From NCBI GenBank assembly GCA_037013495.1, contig CM072804.1:31784501-31848500 (forward strand): 64,000 bases of DNA, read 5' to 3'. The position numbers were made by a program, and so were the translations under genes. This document shows, piece by piece, positions 48,310-59,815 of the stretch (the stretch's first letter is position 1; every line of letters begins with the position of its first letter). The notes beneath the pieces are model-generated. The model searched no databases. It was not told the DNA's origin and saw nothing but the letters and a program-made list of their open reading frames with translations. This DNA is from Hippophae tibetana (Eukaryota > Streptophyta > Magnoliopsida > Rosales > Elaeagnaceae).

Positions 48310-48585
48310 ACAATTGATTGAATAACATGTAAGTCTTATATGTATTTTTTTATTCTTCTAAATTGCAAAAGAGTGCATTCAGGCATGAATCTTTAAGTGT
48401 CATCAATTTAATCAAATTGAAGCTAAAAGTACCTAAAAAATAACATATCATACATTTGATTTCGAAAATATAGATTTGCTTAAATAATGATAAAATTATG
48501 CATACTCAAATTTATTTATAACATTTAAATGCAAATAAATCACAAAATAATAGTACTTTTTAATCACTCATTATCTATAAGGCTT
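48310..48585 (-). repeat. Family I LTR fragment (copy e)
   Basis: Aligns with 34660-34920 of copy a, for example AAATAATGATAAAATCATGC-like and GCAAATAAATCA words. Its upper end, near 48580, is the LTR start on the minus strand (TGAGTGATTAAAAAGTAC). It directly adjoins copy d on one side and gag/protease DNA on the other. Confidence 0.55.
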
Positions 48586-50360
48586 ATGTGCTTTATGCAG
48601 CATAAGCGGTAAAGTTGATTCCTCCATGTCCTCTTCACAAGGCTTTAAAATTTTATCATTCTTAGCTTGACCATTTTTGGTATTTGGTTGCTCCCTATCT
48701 TTATTTTCTACACAAAGTGGTAAATTATTAGTAATTTCAAAAAATCATTGTTTAGAACTTTACCATTTTGAAGGTCTCTAATACCCTTTGCTTGTTTAGA
48801 TTGACTAAGCAACTTTCCCTCTTCTTGTTTTTGTAATTGTTCTTCTAGTTGTCCTACTTTCATTTTCACCATTTTAATATAAGCCTCTAATAAGTCTAAC
48901 CTCTTCTCATGTCTTTCATCATTTTTCATACTAACTTGAATAAAGATATTCATATTCTCTTCCAAGTTGGTTTCTTAGGTAGATTAGGTGGTACTATTTG
49001 ATTTAGATGTGGGCTAGGAAAAATGTTTTCAACACAGGTTAGGTTATTATCAGTCTTCCAAAGAAAATTGGGATGATTCCTCCACCTAGGGTTGTATTTA
49101 TTTGCATATGGATCATTCCTAGGCCTAGGATAGCAGGACCGCATCAAGTGTACTTGCTTTTGTTTGTCACCTACATAAGAATTAAAAGCCAAAGAACAAT
49201 TGTTAGCACTATGTCCAAAAAAACCACAAACACTACATACCCCTTGATTAAGCATGTTCTTGGTAGAAGGGGTTTGACTTTCTCAGTTAATTTAGTAATT
49301 TGCATAGTCATCTCATTGTTAGAGCCTCATTTACTCCGACTATCTTCCACCTTGCACTTTTTTGTTGAGAATTGGCATGAAACATCTCATATAACTCATA
49401 TTTTTTATATTGTCTTCTCTCCCATGACCCCACTTGTAGCATTGTCATTAATGTATTGACATTATTGTGTCAATCCATCATAGAAAAATTTATTCTGTAA
49501 TTGATGTGTAAAATGGTGATGTAGGCATTGAATTACAGCCAACTTGAACATGTCCTAAGTTTCATGAAAGGGTTCGCCTTCCACCTATGAGAAAATAAAT
49601 ATCTTGGCCCTTAGGTCAATGGTTTTCTAGTGAGAATATAACTTTTCATAAACTTGTTATAGAATGTATCCCATGTAGTAAGAAAACTAGGTGGAAGAAT
49701 CATCAACCATGCTTTAACTATATCCTTAAATATGTAGAGAAAGTGTTTGATCCTAAGTAAGTCCTTACAAGGGAAAATTCTACACTACAACTTCAAAATC
49801 TCAAATAAAGTTGGCATAATGACATATAAATCTCTAATAAAATAGTTTATATTCTTAAGCTCATAATTCCTTGTAGCTTTTCTCAATTATATGCATGAAG
49901 TAACAATTCCAATGATTAGTCTTGCATATTCTTTCATCATTTTCTATCTCTTGATAGCATCCCCATGTTTGTTGGTTTTTGAATTAGTTTTTCTTCCTTT
50001 GTAAGAAGTACCTCAGTGTCAGTGTCCAACTTCTTGAAGTGGTCCTTCACTCTCTGATTATTTTATATCAGTGGCACAAGATCTCTACCAAGGGACCTCT
50101 TATTATGCATAAATTAACAAGCAAACAAGATTAAACTACTTTAGAACAAATAACAATGAAACAAGAAAACAAATCATAATAATTTAATAAATCAAGAGAA
50201 AATGATCAATAAGTAAAACACACAAATAAATTAATTTTAAAAAAACAATGAGCAAAAAAATTATAAATAAATAGAAATTAATAATAACACTAAATAAATA
50301 AAATATAGAAGGAAAAAATGAAAAAAAACACCAATAACAAACTAATAGCATTGGATACCT
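48586..50360 (-). pseudogene. Athila-like gag relic (second) with leader
   Basis: Minus-strand pieces in order: A-rich leader at 50360-50110; FKDIVKAWLMILPPSFLTTW near 49730 matching the Gag core; an open frame at 49255-48950 with knuckle CSVCGFFGHSANNC, then PYANKYNPRWRNHPNFLW, which matches [17 protein letters not shown] of the intact element; and a coiled-coil frame at 48965-48708 (LLEAYIKMVKMKVGQLEEQL). The knuckle here is intact (CX2CX4HX4C). Protease and the rest of pol do not follow; the relic meets LTR copy e at 48585. Confidence 0.75.
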
Positions 50361-50379
50361 TATTGTCTCCTTGAGTGAT

Positions 50380-51840
50380 ACTAATGTTAAAACTTCATGG
50401 ACTTTTCAATTTGGGAGAAAATTGTTGTAGCATTGCATTAGCAAATTTTGACGTCATTATTTTCTCTTGCTTCTCATATCTCCTCTTTTGAAACGTAGAT
50501 CCTCAAAAAATTTCACATATGATGGAATATTCATGATAACATCCAAAAAAAGTAAATTAATATTAACTTTGGAAAGCATATTTAAAATTTCCAAACATGA
50601 CTCATCCTATTTTCTCTCTTTTAAGTAGTATGGAAAAGGAACTGGAGGTCTATAAGGCTCATGTGCCTTATGTAGCACAAGAGGTGAAGTTGATTCCTCG
50701 TTGGTCTCCTCACAAGGCTTTAAAAGTTTATTATCCTTATCTTGACAACCTTCCTTGGTATTTACTTGCCCTTATCTTTATGTCCTACATTAAGTGGTAA
50801 ATTTTAGTAATTTTAGAAAAATCATTGTTTAGAACCTTACCACTTTAAACGATTGTAATAGCCTTCACTTATTTAGATTACTATGCAGTTGTCCCTCTTC
50901 TTGATTTTACAATTGTTCTGCTACTTATCCTACTTGCATTTTCACCCTTTAATAGAAGCCTCTAAGAAGTCCAACCTTTTTTCACGTCTCTTATGATTTT
51001 TCATACTAACTTAAGTAAAAGTATTCAAGTTCTCTTCCAATTTGGTTTCCTTGGTTGATTTAGTGGTACTATTTGATTTGAATGTGAGTTAGGCACCATG
51101 TTTGGGCATAGTTTAGGTTATTTTCGATCTTCTTAGAGAAATTTAGATGACTTCTCCACCCAGTGTTATACCTATTTGCATAGGGATGATTCTAGGCCTA
51201 AAATGGTAGGAGTGCATCAAGTGCACTTGCTTCTGATTTTCACATGCATACGAATCAAAAGCCAAAAAAAATTGTCAACACCATGTCCAAAAACACCATA
51301 AACTCCACATAACCTCGATTAAGCATGTTCTTGATAGCATCAAGTTTGACTTGCTTAGTTAATTTAGCAATTTGCATAGTCATCTCATTATTGGAGCCTC
51401 ATTTACTTTGATTGTCCTTCCTCTTGCACTTTTTTATTGAGGATTAGCTCCTAAAATCTCATACAACTCATATGTTTCTTCTACTATCTTCTCTCCCATA
51501 GCCCCACCTACAATGTCGTCAATAGTGTATTAACATTACTGTGTCAATCCATCACAGAAATTATTTTTTGTAACTACAATGGAAATTGGTGATATAGACA
51601 TTGAATTAAAAATAACTGGAACTTGTCCCAAGCTTCATGAAATCGTTCACCTTCCATTTATGAGAAAGTAGTATCTTGGTTCTTAGGTTAGTTTTTTGGT
51701 GATAATAGAACTTTTCATAAACTTATTGCAGACTACATCCCATGTAGTAAGAGAACAAGATGGAAGAATCACCAACCATGCTTTCGCTCTATCCTTAAGC
51801 ATGTAGGGAAAACATCTCATCTAAAACATATCCCCATTCA
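50380..51840 (-). pseudogene. Athila-like gag and protease-start relic (third)
   Basis: A second, more decayed copy of the same region. MLKDRAKAWLVILPSCSLTTW lies near 51790-51730; a ruined knuckle (CSVYGVFGHGVDNF) near 51310; a SKFL and WKRT tail near 51150-51030. The stretch 50650-50715 matches 48585-48650 (both contain GTGAAGTTGATTCCTC or a close variant). 50380-50540 matches the gag-protease linker DNA at 33080-33240. It sits directly upstream of the second relic on the minus strand with no LTR between. Confidence 0.65.
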
Positions 51841-51871
51841 ATCCCTAGCAAGCTTCAATCCAACTATCTGA

Positions 51872-52549
51872 ATGTTGATCAATGCTCTACACTCAAATAA
51901 CAATGGTATTTCTTCTATAAGTGTTAGTCGGAATCCTCTTAAGGATTCAAAAGATACAAAGCACAAAGAAGGATTGTTTGGGAACATTGTTCAAACTACA
52001 AATTGTGCACACAGGCATTATTGTGAAAAACAAAGAAAAGATTACAACAAGATCTTGAATCAGAGTTTTATTGCCATAAACTCTACAGTTTCTGCCAATA
52101 GTGTTCTTGGTCCTTCGAGTTAGCCTCTAAACCAAAATAGTGCAATCCTCTATAAAAAGAGTAGTTCCTTTCATGCGAAGCAAATTCATTGGAGCACTTT
52201 GTCTATTATTCAACTAAGTGAGGTTGAAGGACCTGTTATAGACACAAAGACGAAGTTCAATAAGGACTGCGACATTCCCGATCACCCGAAGTCTCAAGGT
52301 GGTTTCACTCAAAATGGTTATGAATCTTTGGATGATATGGCGATTTCCATGATGATAATTATACACTTTCCTCATAATTTCACCAAATCCTATCCTCATT
52401 GTATCCTTGTGGACAAGGATTCTCAAGCAGGGAGGATTCATATGTTCATATGCTATTGGCGCACAGACGGAGGCACGCATGGGCACAGAGGTTGTTACAT
52501 TGGTGTAGTAGAGGGTACATGGTGGGGAGGGGAACCACTAAGCCATTAG
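51872..52549 (+). pseudogene. Unidentified 226-codon frame with one in-frame stop
   Basis: ATG 51872 directly follows an in-frame TGA. The frame runs to a TAG at 52547-52549 with a single internal TAG at 52121-52123, giving segments of 83 and 141 codons. The product has no obvious repeats or membrane segment. It includes NNGISSISVSRNPLKDSKD, KQIHWSTLSIIQLSEVEGP and a Trp/Gly-rich end with GVVEGTWWGGEPLSH. Base composition is less AT-rich than the flanks, which supports former coding. I do not recognise the family; a LINE ORF1 or a captured host fragment are possible. Two adjacent frames may instead be chance. AGGGGGAAGATG directly after the stop looks like a polypurine tract with an LTR start, which would favour a retroelement. 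Confidence 0.4.
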
Positions 52550-54050
52550 GGGGAAGATGCTATAGATAGCCAAAGAGATGAGAGAATAACATATTAGAAT
52601 ATTATACAAATCAACTCCTCTTTCTTCTCTAATTTCTCTCTTCTTTTATCTCTATGAAATTAACCACATTAGTTAATTATAACTATCACATGAGCATACT
52701 AACTATTCTAAGGCTTACACTATACACATATATAACGAAAAGGCTTAAATTACATGTATAGATAACATAATAGAAATTGTACTGAGTACATATCTCAATA
52801 TACATTACATGCCAAAAAAATATGATGACATTACATTATTTCACTAATTGCTTTATAAATTTAAACCTATTATTATTTTATTATTGTATATAATTCACTT
52901 GAAAGAATTATCTAAATTTATAATTATGTTAACTAACATATGAATACGAACACATTAAGATAAGAATATAACAAGACCAAACTTAATATACAAATACGAC
53001 ATGGCATGATACAACACGGTTGTCGAACCTAATTTAAACTATTAGAACAATATATATATTACAATAATTTTAATTATAATTGTTTATCGTTACATATCTA
53101 CAATAATATGTACATATATTTTTCATGTATAATATGAATACTTCCATCCATTTAAATTTAATACATTTATTATTTCTTGAAAAACATATAAAAATATTAA
53201 ATTCATTAAACTACGTGGAAGACCTATTTTGTAAGTAAAAATATACCTACTTTTATAAATCCTTTAATTTTAAGAACTTACATGGTTTAATCTTAAAAAT
53301 GATTTACTGTTCAAAAGATATATAATTAAGTCATTTTTCTAAAGCAAATGAACTCAAATTATGATTACTATTTTGTAAAATTTCACAATATAAATTAAGG
53401 TTTAAATTTTTTTAGCTATAAAAATTGCAAACAAATTATTTTTTGGTGTTCATAAAATAAATTTTATAAATAATCTTAAATTTATTAATTTTTAGATCTA
53501 ACTAATTTAATATGAGATTTTTTATCCTCCTTAATAAAATATGAAACATTATTTGTATCCACAATATTTATAAATAAAATAATTTTTAAAATTAGTATAT
53601 TTTTATATTCAATCTTCTAATATTTTTATGTTTTGAATTAATAAATATAATTTATTTAAAATTTAAATGTAATGTATAAAAGTCCTATAATGAGTCTTGT
53701 AATATATATGAGTATTGTAATGAATCCTGCTGAGACTTAACTTAGAAGATAAATGTGTAATATGATTAGGTACTGCAAGCATCACAAAAATTGCAACATT
53801 TGCTTTACATGATGTACTTAATTCTATTTCAATATTTATTATTAATGATTTTCATCTCCTCTTTCTGTTTTCCCCTCTCTATTTCAAAATTACAAATGTG
53901 TACAATGTAGATCTTGTTCCTTTCCCTTGTACTTATTTCTACTCTAGAGCAAGTCTTTCAATACATTCATTTCTTATCGTTCTTAATTTCCCTATATTAA
54001 TATTCTAGTAAACATTTACTTTGCTCTTTATTTGATTACAAGGTATATAT
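52550..54050. other. AT-rich non-coding DNA
   Basis: The first 140 bases (52556-52690, from TGCTATAG to AACTATCA) could be a short LTR after the polypurine-like tract at 52548. Beyond that I see only AT-rich sequence. Confidence 0.4.
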
Positions 54051-54059
54051 GCAAGTCCG

Positions 54060-54400
54060 GCAATGGTGGAATCTCTAATGAGGATCCTGATTAAGTTTTG
54101 GGCTCGGTTTTGCACAGTGAAACCAAAGGAGGCAGCACTGTCTCTTCATGATGGCTTTTGTTCTTCCATTTAGGTTTTGTAAATTTCTATTTTGTTTTTT
54201 GTTTGTTTTTTAACATTTTGGTTTACTCATTGGTGCTTTGGTTTGGTGGTGTTAAAGCAATTTCATATAATAAAAAAAGATTGCTAGTTATATAGTGGTG
54301 TATCTTATTTTTGGGTTTTAATTGAAGGTAGTATATTTTGTAAACTTTGCTATTAATGAAATTTTTTTCTCTTATGAAAAAAAGAAAAGAAGAAAAAGAT
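54060..54400 (+). mobile_element. Possible LINE 3' end with A-rich tail
   Basis: A less AT-rich segment with GGTTTTGTAAATTTC and CTATTAATGAAATTTTTTTC, then an A-rich tail at 54374-54398. Plant LINE 3' UTRs often end with a TTAATGAAA box and poly-A. No RT sequence is attached. Confidence 0.35.
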
Positions 54401-56100
54401 TAATTTTGTTATTAATGAATTTATTTGATTTAGGGAAAAAAAAGTCTATAACGCGTTAATATTACCTACTCCTTTTCAGCAAACTTTAATTAACTTGCTT
54501 TGATCCACAAAATAAGATGTCAATTGGCATCTTTTCTCTTTCCTTTCCTGCGAACATATTATCATTGAATCTTCCCTCTATTTTTCAAGTTGTTGATAGC
54601 AATAATATCATTAAAGCTATGATTTCAAAGGATGACTTTGTAATGAAATAAAGCTGAAAGAGACAGATTGGTAGCTGAGTCTGGCGAGACTTTCTTCTCC
54701 TCCAAGTTATCATCCTTTGCCTTGCATTCCTTTTAGGGTTTTGTGTTTCTACAAAATTAATATCAAATTATATATTATATCTGATTTTGGTTAATAACAT
54801 TAATACCAATAGATTATAAAATTTAATTTATTTATATCATTTTATTAATATTCGTCTAATTACATTACAAGTTAGTAGTAGATTTGAAATATATTGGATA
54901 TTTAATTGATAGATTTGAAACAATAATTTAAGTTGTTTTAAATATATCACTTAACTATCTGAATTGATTTAAATCTATAACCTAATTATTTAATGTCTGA
55001 CGTAATTAAAAGTTAACTAATAAAATGATAAAAATAAAATAAATATAATAATTGAATAATATAAATTAAATAAAAATAATTTAATAATATCAAAACAATA
55101 AATAAATGCATAAGGTTTACTCTTTATTAATACCCTTAATAAATGATTTCGCTTTCAATTAAAAAAAAGTAGTAACTTTTACGATACTCTACCATGAGAA
55201 GAAATAGGTACAAAGTTTGACGAATTGAGTATGTACGGGAAAAATATTATATTTTTTTGAAATATCATATTAGAATTAGTGTTTTTTTTTCTTCAAATAT
55301 ATACAATTTAGTTTAAAATGATCATAAGAACACATGGTTAACCATGTTCAACTAATATGTTCCATTAATAAAAGGGTATTTGTATCATTTTTCATTTTTG
55401 TAATCTTCCTTATTTTCTCACCAAAAAATTTATATACATATTATTTCACCCACCACTCCATCTCCTTTAAATTTTCTTCCTATTTTCTATGACATACACT
55501 CATTTATGTATTTTTTATAATTAAAACTAATTTGTATTTAATTTAAAAAATAAAATTAATGAATATGCGCTAAAACTATTTTAGCACAAATTGTTTGACA
55601 CTAAAACTATTTAGATAGTATAAACACAATCTCTTCTACCAAGGGACCTCTTATTATGCATAATTTATACCTATATGTTTTCAAAAAATCGATATGAAAT
55701 AAATTGTCAATTCTACTTATATTAAACCTACAATATAATCTTTTTTTTTAAATTACATTAATAATTTTAATTGATGTATATTTAAAATCTTTATAATAGT
55801 ATAAGAACTTTTAAATAAAATTATATAAAATGACATTTGTAAAACTTATGACAAAAATATCACATTATAGTATTAAATGGCATTCAATTTGTTAGAATTA
55901 AAATATTAAAGATATTTAATTGATCATAATTTAATTTAAATGATATCACGAAACAAAAACATGAGCACCAGAGTTTGTGTTTTGGGTCATTATAGGACCA
56001 TGCCACCGTGTTGACAAAACATGAATCGTTAACTGTTGGGCTAATGGACCACGATCAATCATTCCCTATCCTTCAGTGCCACAGCCGACTAGCTCTGACC
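54401..56100. other. AT-rich non-coding DNA
   Basis: No gene. A 27-base exact match to 50095-50121 (from ACCAAGGGACCTC to ATGCATAA) lies near 55638-55663, suggesting a fragment of the same Athila-like leader DNA. Confidence 0.4.
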
Positions 56101-56102
56101 CT

Positions 56103-56126
56103 TTAGTTGGTTAGTCAACCAACTAA
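56103..56126. repeat. Perfect 10-base inverted repeat with 4-base loop
   Basis: TTAGTTGGTT-AGTC-AACCAACTAA. Neighbouring sequence (56120-56215) repeats ACCAACT, ACCAATT and related words. No gene or element end is adjacent. Confidence 0.8.
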
Positions 56127-56129
56127 CCA

Positions 56130-59100
56130 GTCACCACCTCCAACCAATTGACCAATTAGTTAGATAGTTCACTAGTTTACCTTTGGGAAACTAGCCAAAT
56201 AGGCAAACAATCGACCAACTATTATGGATCGTGCCTTTGTCCACTCATCCTTAGTGATGTCCTATGCTATCTTTTCCTAGTTTTTCTTGTGCCACCATCT
56301 GTCTCATTAGGTGCCTTATGATCACTTAGGCTTTCCTAATTCTAAGTCACCACCTAGTTCTTGAAAAAATTAATGAAGTTGTTAAGTGTTTCTCAAGTGT
56401 CCTCAAAGTCATAAACTCATCAACGTTGATTCCAAGTTTTCACAATAATTTACATATTGTTGGCTCAACATTAAATGATGACATTTGAACAAGTGCCAAG
56501 TAATATACATGTGACACATCAACATTGTAGAATCAAAAATAAAGTACAAGTAATTCTAGAGTGCAAAGGGCTAAAGGAACAATGAAGAAAGAAATATGAA
56601 GTCTTTATTATTGATAAAATGCTTATGGAGAAACAAGCTATGTGTCGAGTGACTACACTTCAAGATATAAATAACATGAAAAAGACTATGAGGCAATTCT
56701 AAAGAAAAAACACAAATTTCATAATGCTAAGAAGCTTTTCCCTTAGTGATATCATCTAGGATCACCATATTGATTAAGATAGTTTTAGGAAAGGAAAAAA
56801 ACATAACTTCAAAATTGTGTGTTATTTGGGTGTTAATAAAGAGAAATAAAAGAAAAGAAAAACATATAGATTCTATAAAAAGAAAAAAAAAGAGAGAAGA
56901 AAAAATAAAGGAAAATGAAAAGGAACAAGAAAGGAGGAAAACAAAAAAACTGGGAAACATATATTTCTAGCTCTTCCAATTCATTTGTGGTAAGGTAAAT
57001 TTCTAGAACTTAAATCTTAAATATTTCTTTTGTCATGGGTAAAATTAAAAATATGATCTTTGATGTTATTTAAGTATACTTTTATATATTGTTGTTTATT
57101 TTACTCATATTTTTGTATTGAAAACTCATGCATTTAGGTTTATAGAGTATTTCTAAATTTCTAGTGTGAATGTGAATTGAAATTTTAAGAGTTTTTTGAA
57201 TTCTTAGTTTCATGTTGGTTTAGAATATTTAAATATATGAATGTTTTTAATAATTTTTAAATTAAATAATTATTAAGTGATATTTTTAGCCTTTTTAGAC
57301 CTCAAATTGTGTTAAATTTTGAGTTTTGGTTTGGGTATATAGAAAAGACATTATGTATTTACCATGTTAAACTATTTTGGAGCTCTTTTGGAACTTAAAA
57401 ATTATAATTTTTATTAAATTCAAAAATAATTAATTATTTTACTTAATAAAAAAATGAAAAAAAAATTAATTATATTATGTATGCTTATATTATTAGGACT
57501 TACTATGTTTTTAAATTCATGTAGAAACTTTATTTTAAGCTTGGGTGCTTTATTCTTGGATTTGATTGTAACATCAAGTATTTATATTTAAGATATTTAA
57601 CTTCGATTATTATTTATGGCCAAAGAAAATAAAAAGGGGTATATTTAAGTTGAAAATGAGTTTTGTCATCTTTTGAATGACATTTTGACTCTATATTAAG
57701 TATATCAAGTGTGAATTGGGTGATTGTTCAAATTTATGTATTTCATGGGTCATGTGAACAATTTGGTGAATTGTAAAAGAATTAATGTTATGAAATTATG
57801 ATGCATATAAATTGAGACTTTTGTGAAATCCGAGAAGGGAAACTTTGTGACAAGAGTAAGAGTTTAAGTGGGTTACTATTCAGGTAGAGTTACATTAAAA
57901 AGTTGTTCTAAACATAATATTTAAATATATTAATTGATAGATGCGAATTTTGGATTTTGTGAATATATTTGAGAAAGAATAAATCTATAAATGTTTTCAA
58001 AATCTAGACGAGTTTAGAAATTAATATTTACTTTGCAACATGAGTATTAAAAGTTTGAAGTTCAAAACTTATATATATATAATACTGATATGTAATGACA
58101 TACTTTTGGATGGTAGTCTTAAAATGTTGCAAAGTTATGGTATTTATAACGTTTTATATAAATATTAAGGTGAGTGTTTTTGTGTGTATGTGCTTGAGAT
58201 CAATATGGTAATGGTAAGGTCGAGCGTTTACCTTGAGGTTTACGCATAATCTTGGGAAACAAGACTACGTATTGGGATATGGGATGGTCTATCTTGACAC
58301 ACAAGATAATGAGTATATAGGCCATAGTCCTGGGACATAGGAAAATTCATTATGGGTCACAAAAAGAGGGAACAAAGGTACATGTATGTGTGTTTTTCAT
58401 GTTGGGTTTACTTTTAAACTGAAATTTTATTGACTATGATTATCTTACATATTGTCTGATTTATGTTAAATTTTAATACAAAATGCTCTTATTCAAATAG
58501 GATCATTTAAGTAGTTAAATATATATTTATTTTAAGACTACTTATGTATTTATGTGTTTGATTATACTAATGATAACGATTATACAAATTATATGTTGGA
58601 ATAACTCTACTCGATGAAAGCTCATTCTTTATTTTCTATCTTTATAAATGATGAACAATAGATAACTTAGAGCTTGACATGATCATTTGGACACGAGTTG
58701 AGTGTCCTTTGTTTGTAGTTAGCAGATGCTAAGAGATTGAGAAATATTTATGAATGATTGTATAATTATTATTGTTGTTTTCAAATATATTGAGGTAATG
58801 TGACATGTTTAAGATCATTAGAGAATCATACATATATTATCATATACAGACTTACTTTAATTTGTCATTTTCTTTTATTATATTCCTTGATCTTGATTTC
58901 CATTCATATCATTTTTTCTTCATAAGACCTTCAATTTAGTTAAATGATAAGAAATCACATATATCTTTCTTATTGATTTTTCATAAGATAAGCTCAAGTA
59001 TTGTTCCTTATTTATGCATAATTTTTTTCTCTTTAAACTCACTTAACTCTATATATTAATCTTTCAATTGTTTTTATGTGAATATTTGGTGAGTTCTTGG

Positions 59101-59440
59101 TATCTAATTGAACCAATTTTGTAGTGTTCTATTTATACTCATATTGTACTATGTTTATAGTTCACAAATTTGTGCAAGTGTTGGCTGAGTGGTGAGCATT
59201 ACCAAGTTCCCGATGTCCAGACACATTTCAAAATGTGAAGAGTGATGTTTTACCATAGAGAACATTGCAACAAAAAAGAAAAGCCTTTTTTTGTCTACTG
59301 AGCCCTCAAGCACAAACATAATTGAAGAAATAGTTGTCTAAGCACCAATATTAGTCTAGAAGAATAATTCATCTAGTATACTAAAGTACTAAGTTAAAGC
59401 TGAGCTACCTAACTAGATACTAAGTGTTACCCTAGATGCC
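56130..59440. other. Non-coding DNA, probably old retroelement sequence
   Basis: The 74-codon Lys/Glu-rich frame at 56746-56970 is low complexity. 58160-58420 and 58660-58740 are less AT-rich and resemble LTR or leader DNA of Gypsy elements, but I cannot anchor ends or coding regions. Confidence 0.35.
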
Positions 59441-59454
59441 ATGGAAGATGACAA

Positions 59455-59815
59455 TGTCACTATAAAGTCTAGAAGTGTCCTTTATGGGTGTGTATTGGTT
59501 GTGAATGCGCGCATGCGGGACTCGATATTTTTGACATTTCTGACCGTTTTGATCCATTTTGTCTATTTTTTTTACTTTTTCTCATTTTTTTCTCAACATA
59601 TTAGTGATGTATTAACTCTAGTATTTTTCTTCAAGTCTTTAAGTTATTTTTGAACGAAAATACCTGAAAAATAATAAATATACTCGTAATTCTGAAAAAA
59701 TAAATTTATATAAAAATATGATAAAATTATACAAATATAAATTTATTTAATCAATTAAACTATATTAAATTATGATAATTTTAGTACTTTTTAAGCACTT
59801 ATAAATCATCTAACC
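59455..59815 (-). repeat. Family II LTR fragment
   Basis: Aligns with 48000-48305. Shared words include TTAAGTTATTTTTGAACGAAAA (one or two changes) and AAAATATGATAAAATTATAC. The upper end, near 59815, corresponds to the LTR start. The 70-codon plus frame here is not a gene. Confidence 0.55.

Noticed and set aside
56727-56970. Overlapping frames on both strands (77 and 74 codons)
   Set aside because: Low-complexity AAAGAAAA-type sequence.
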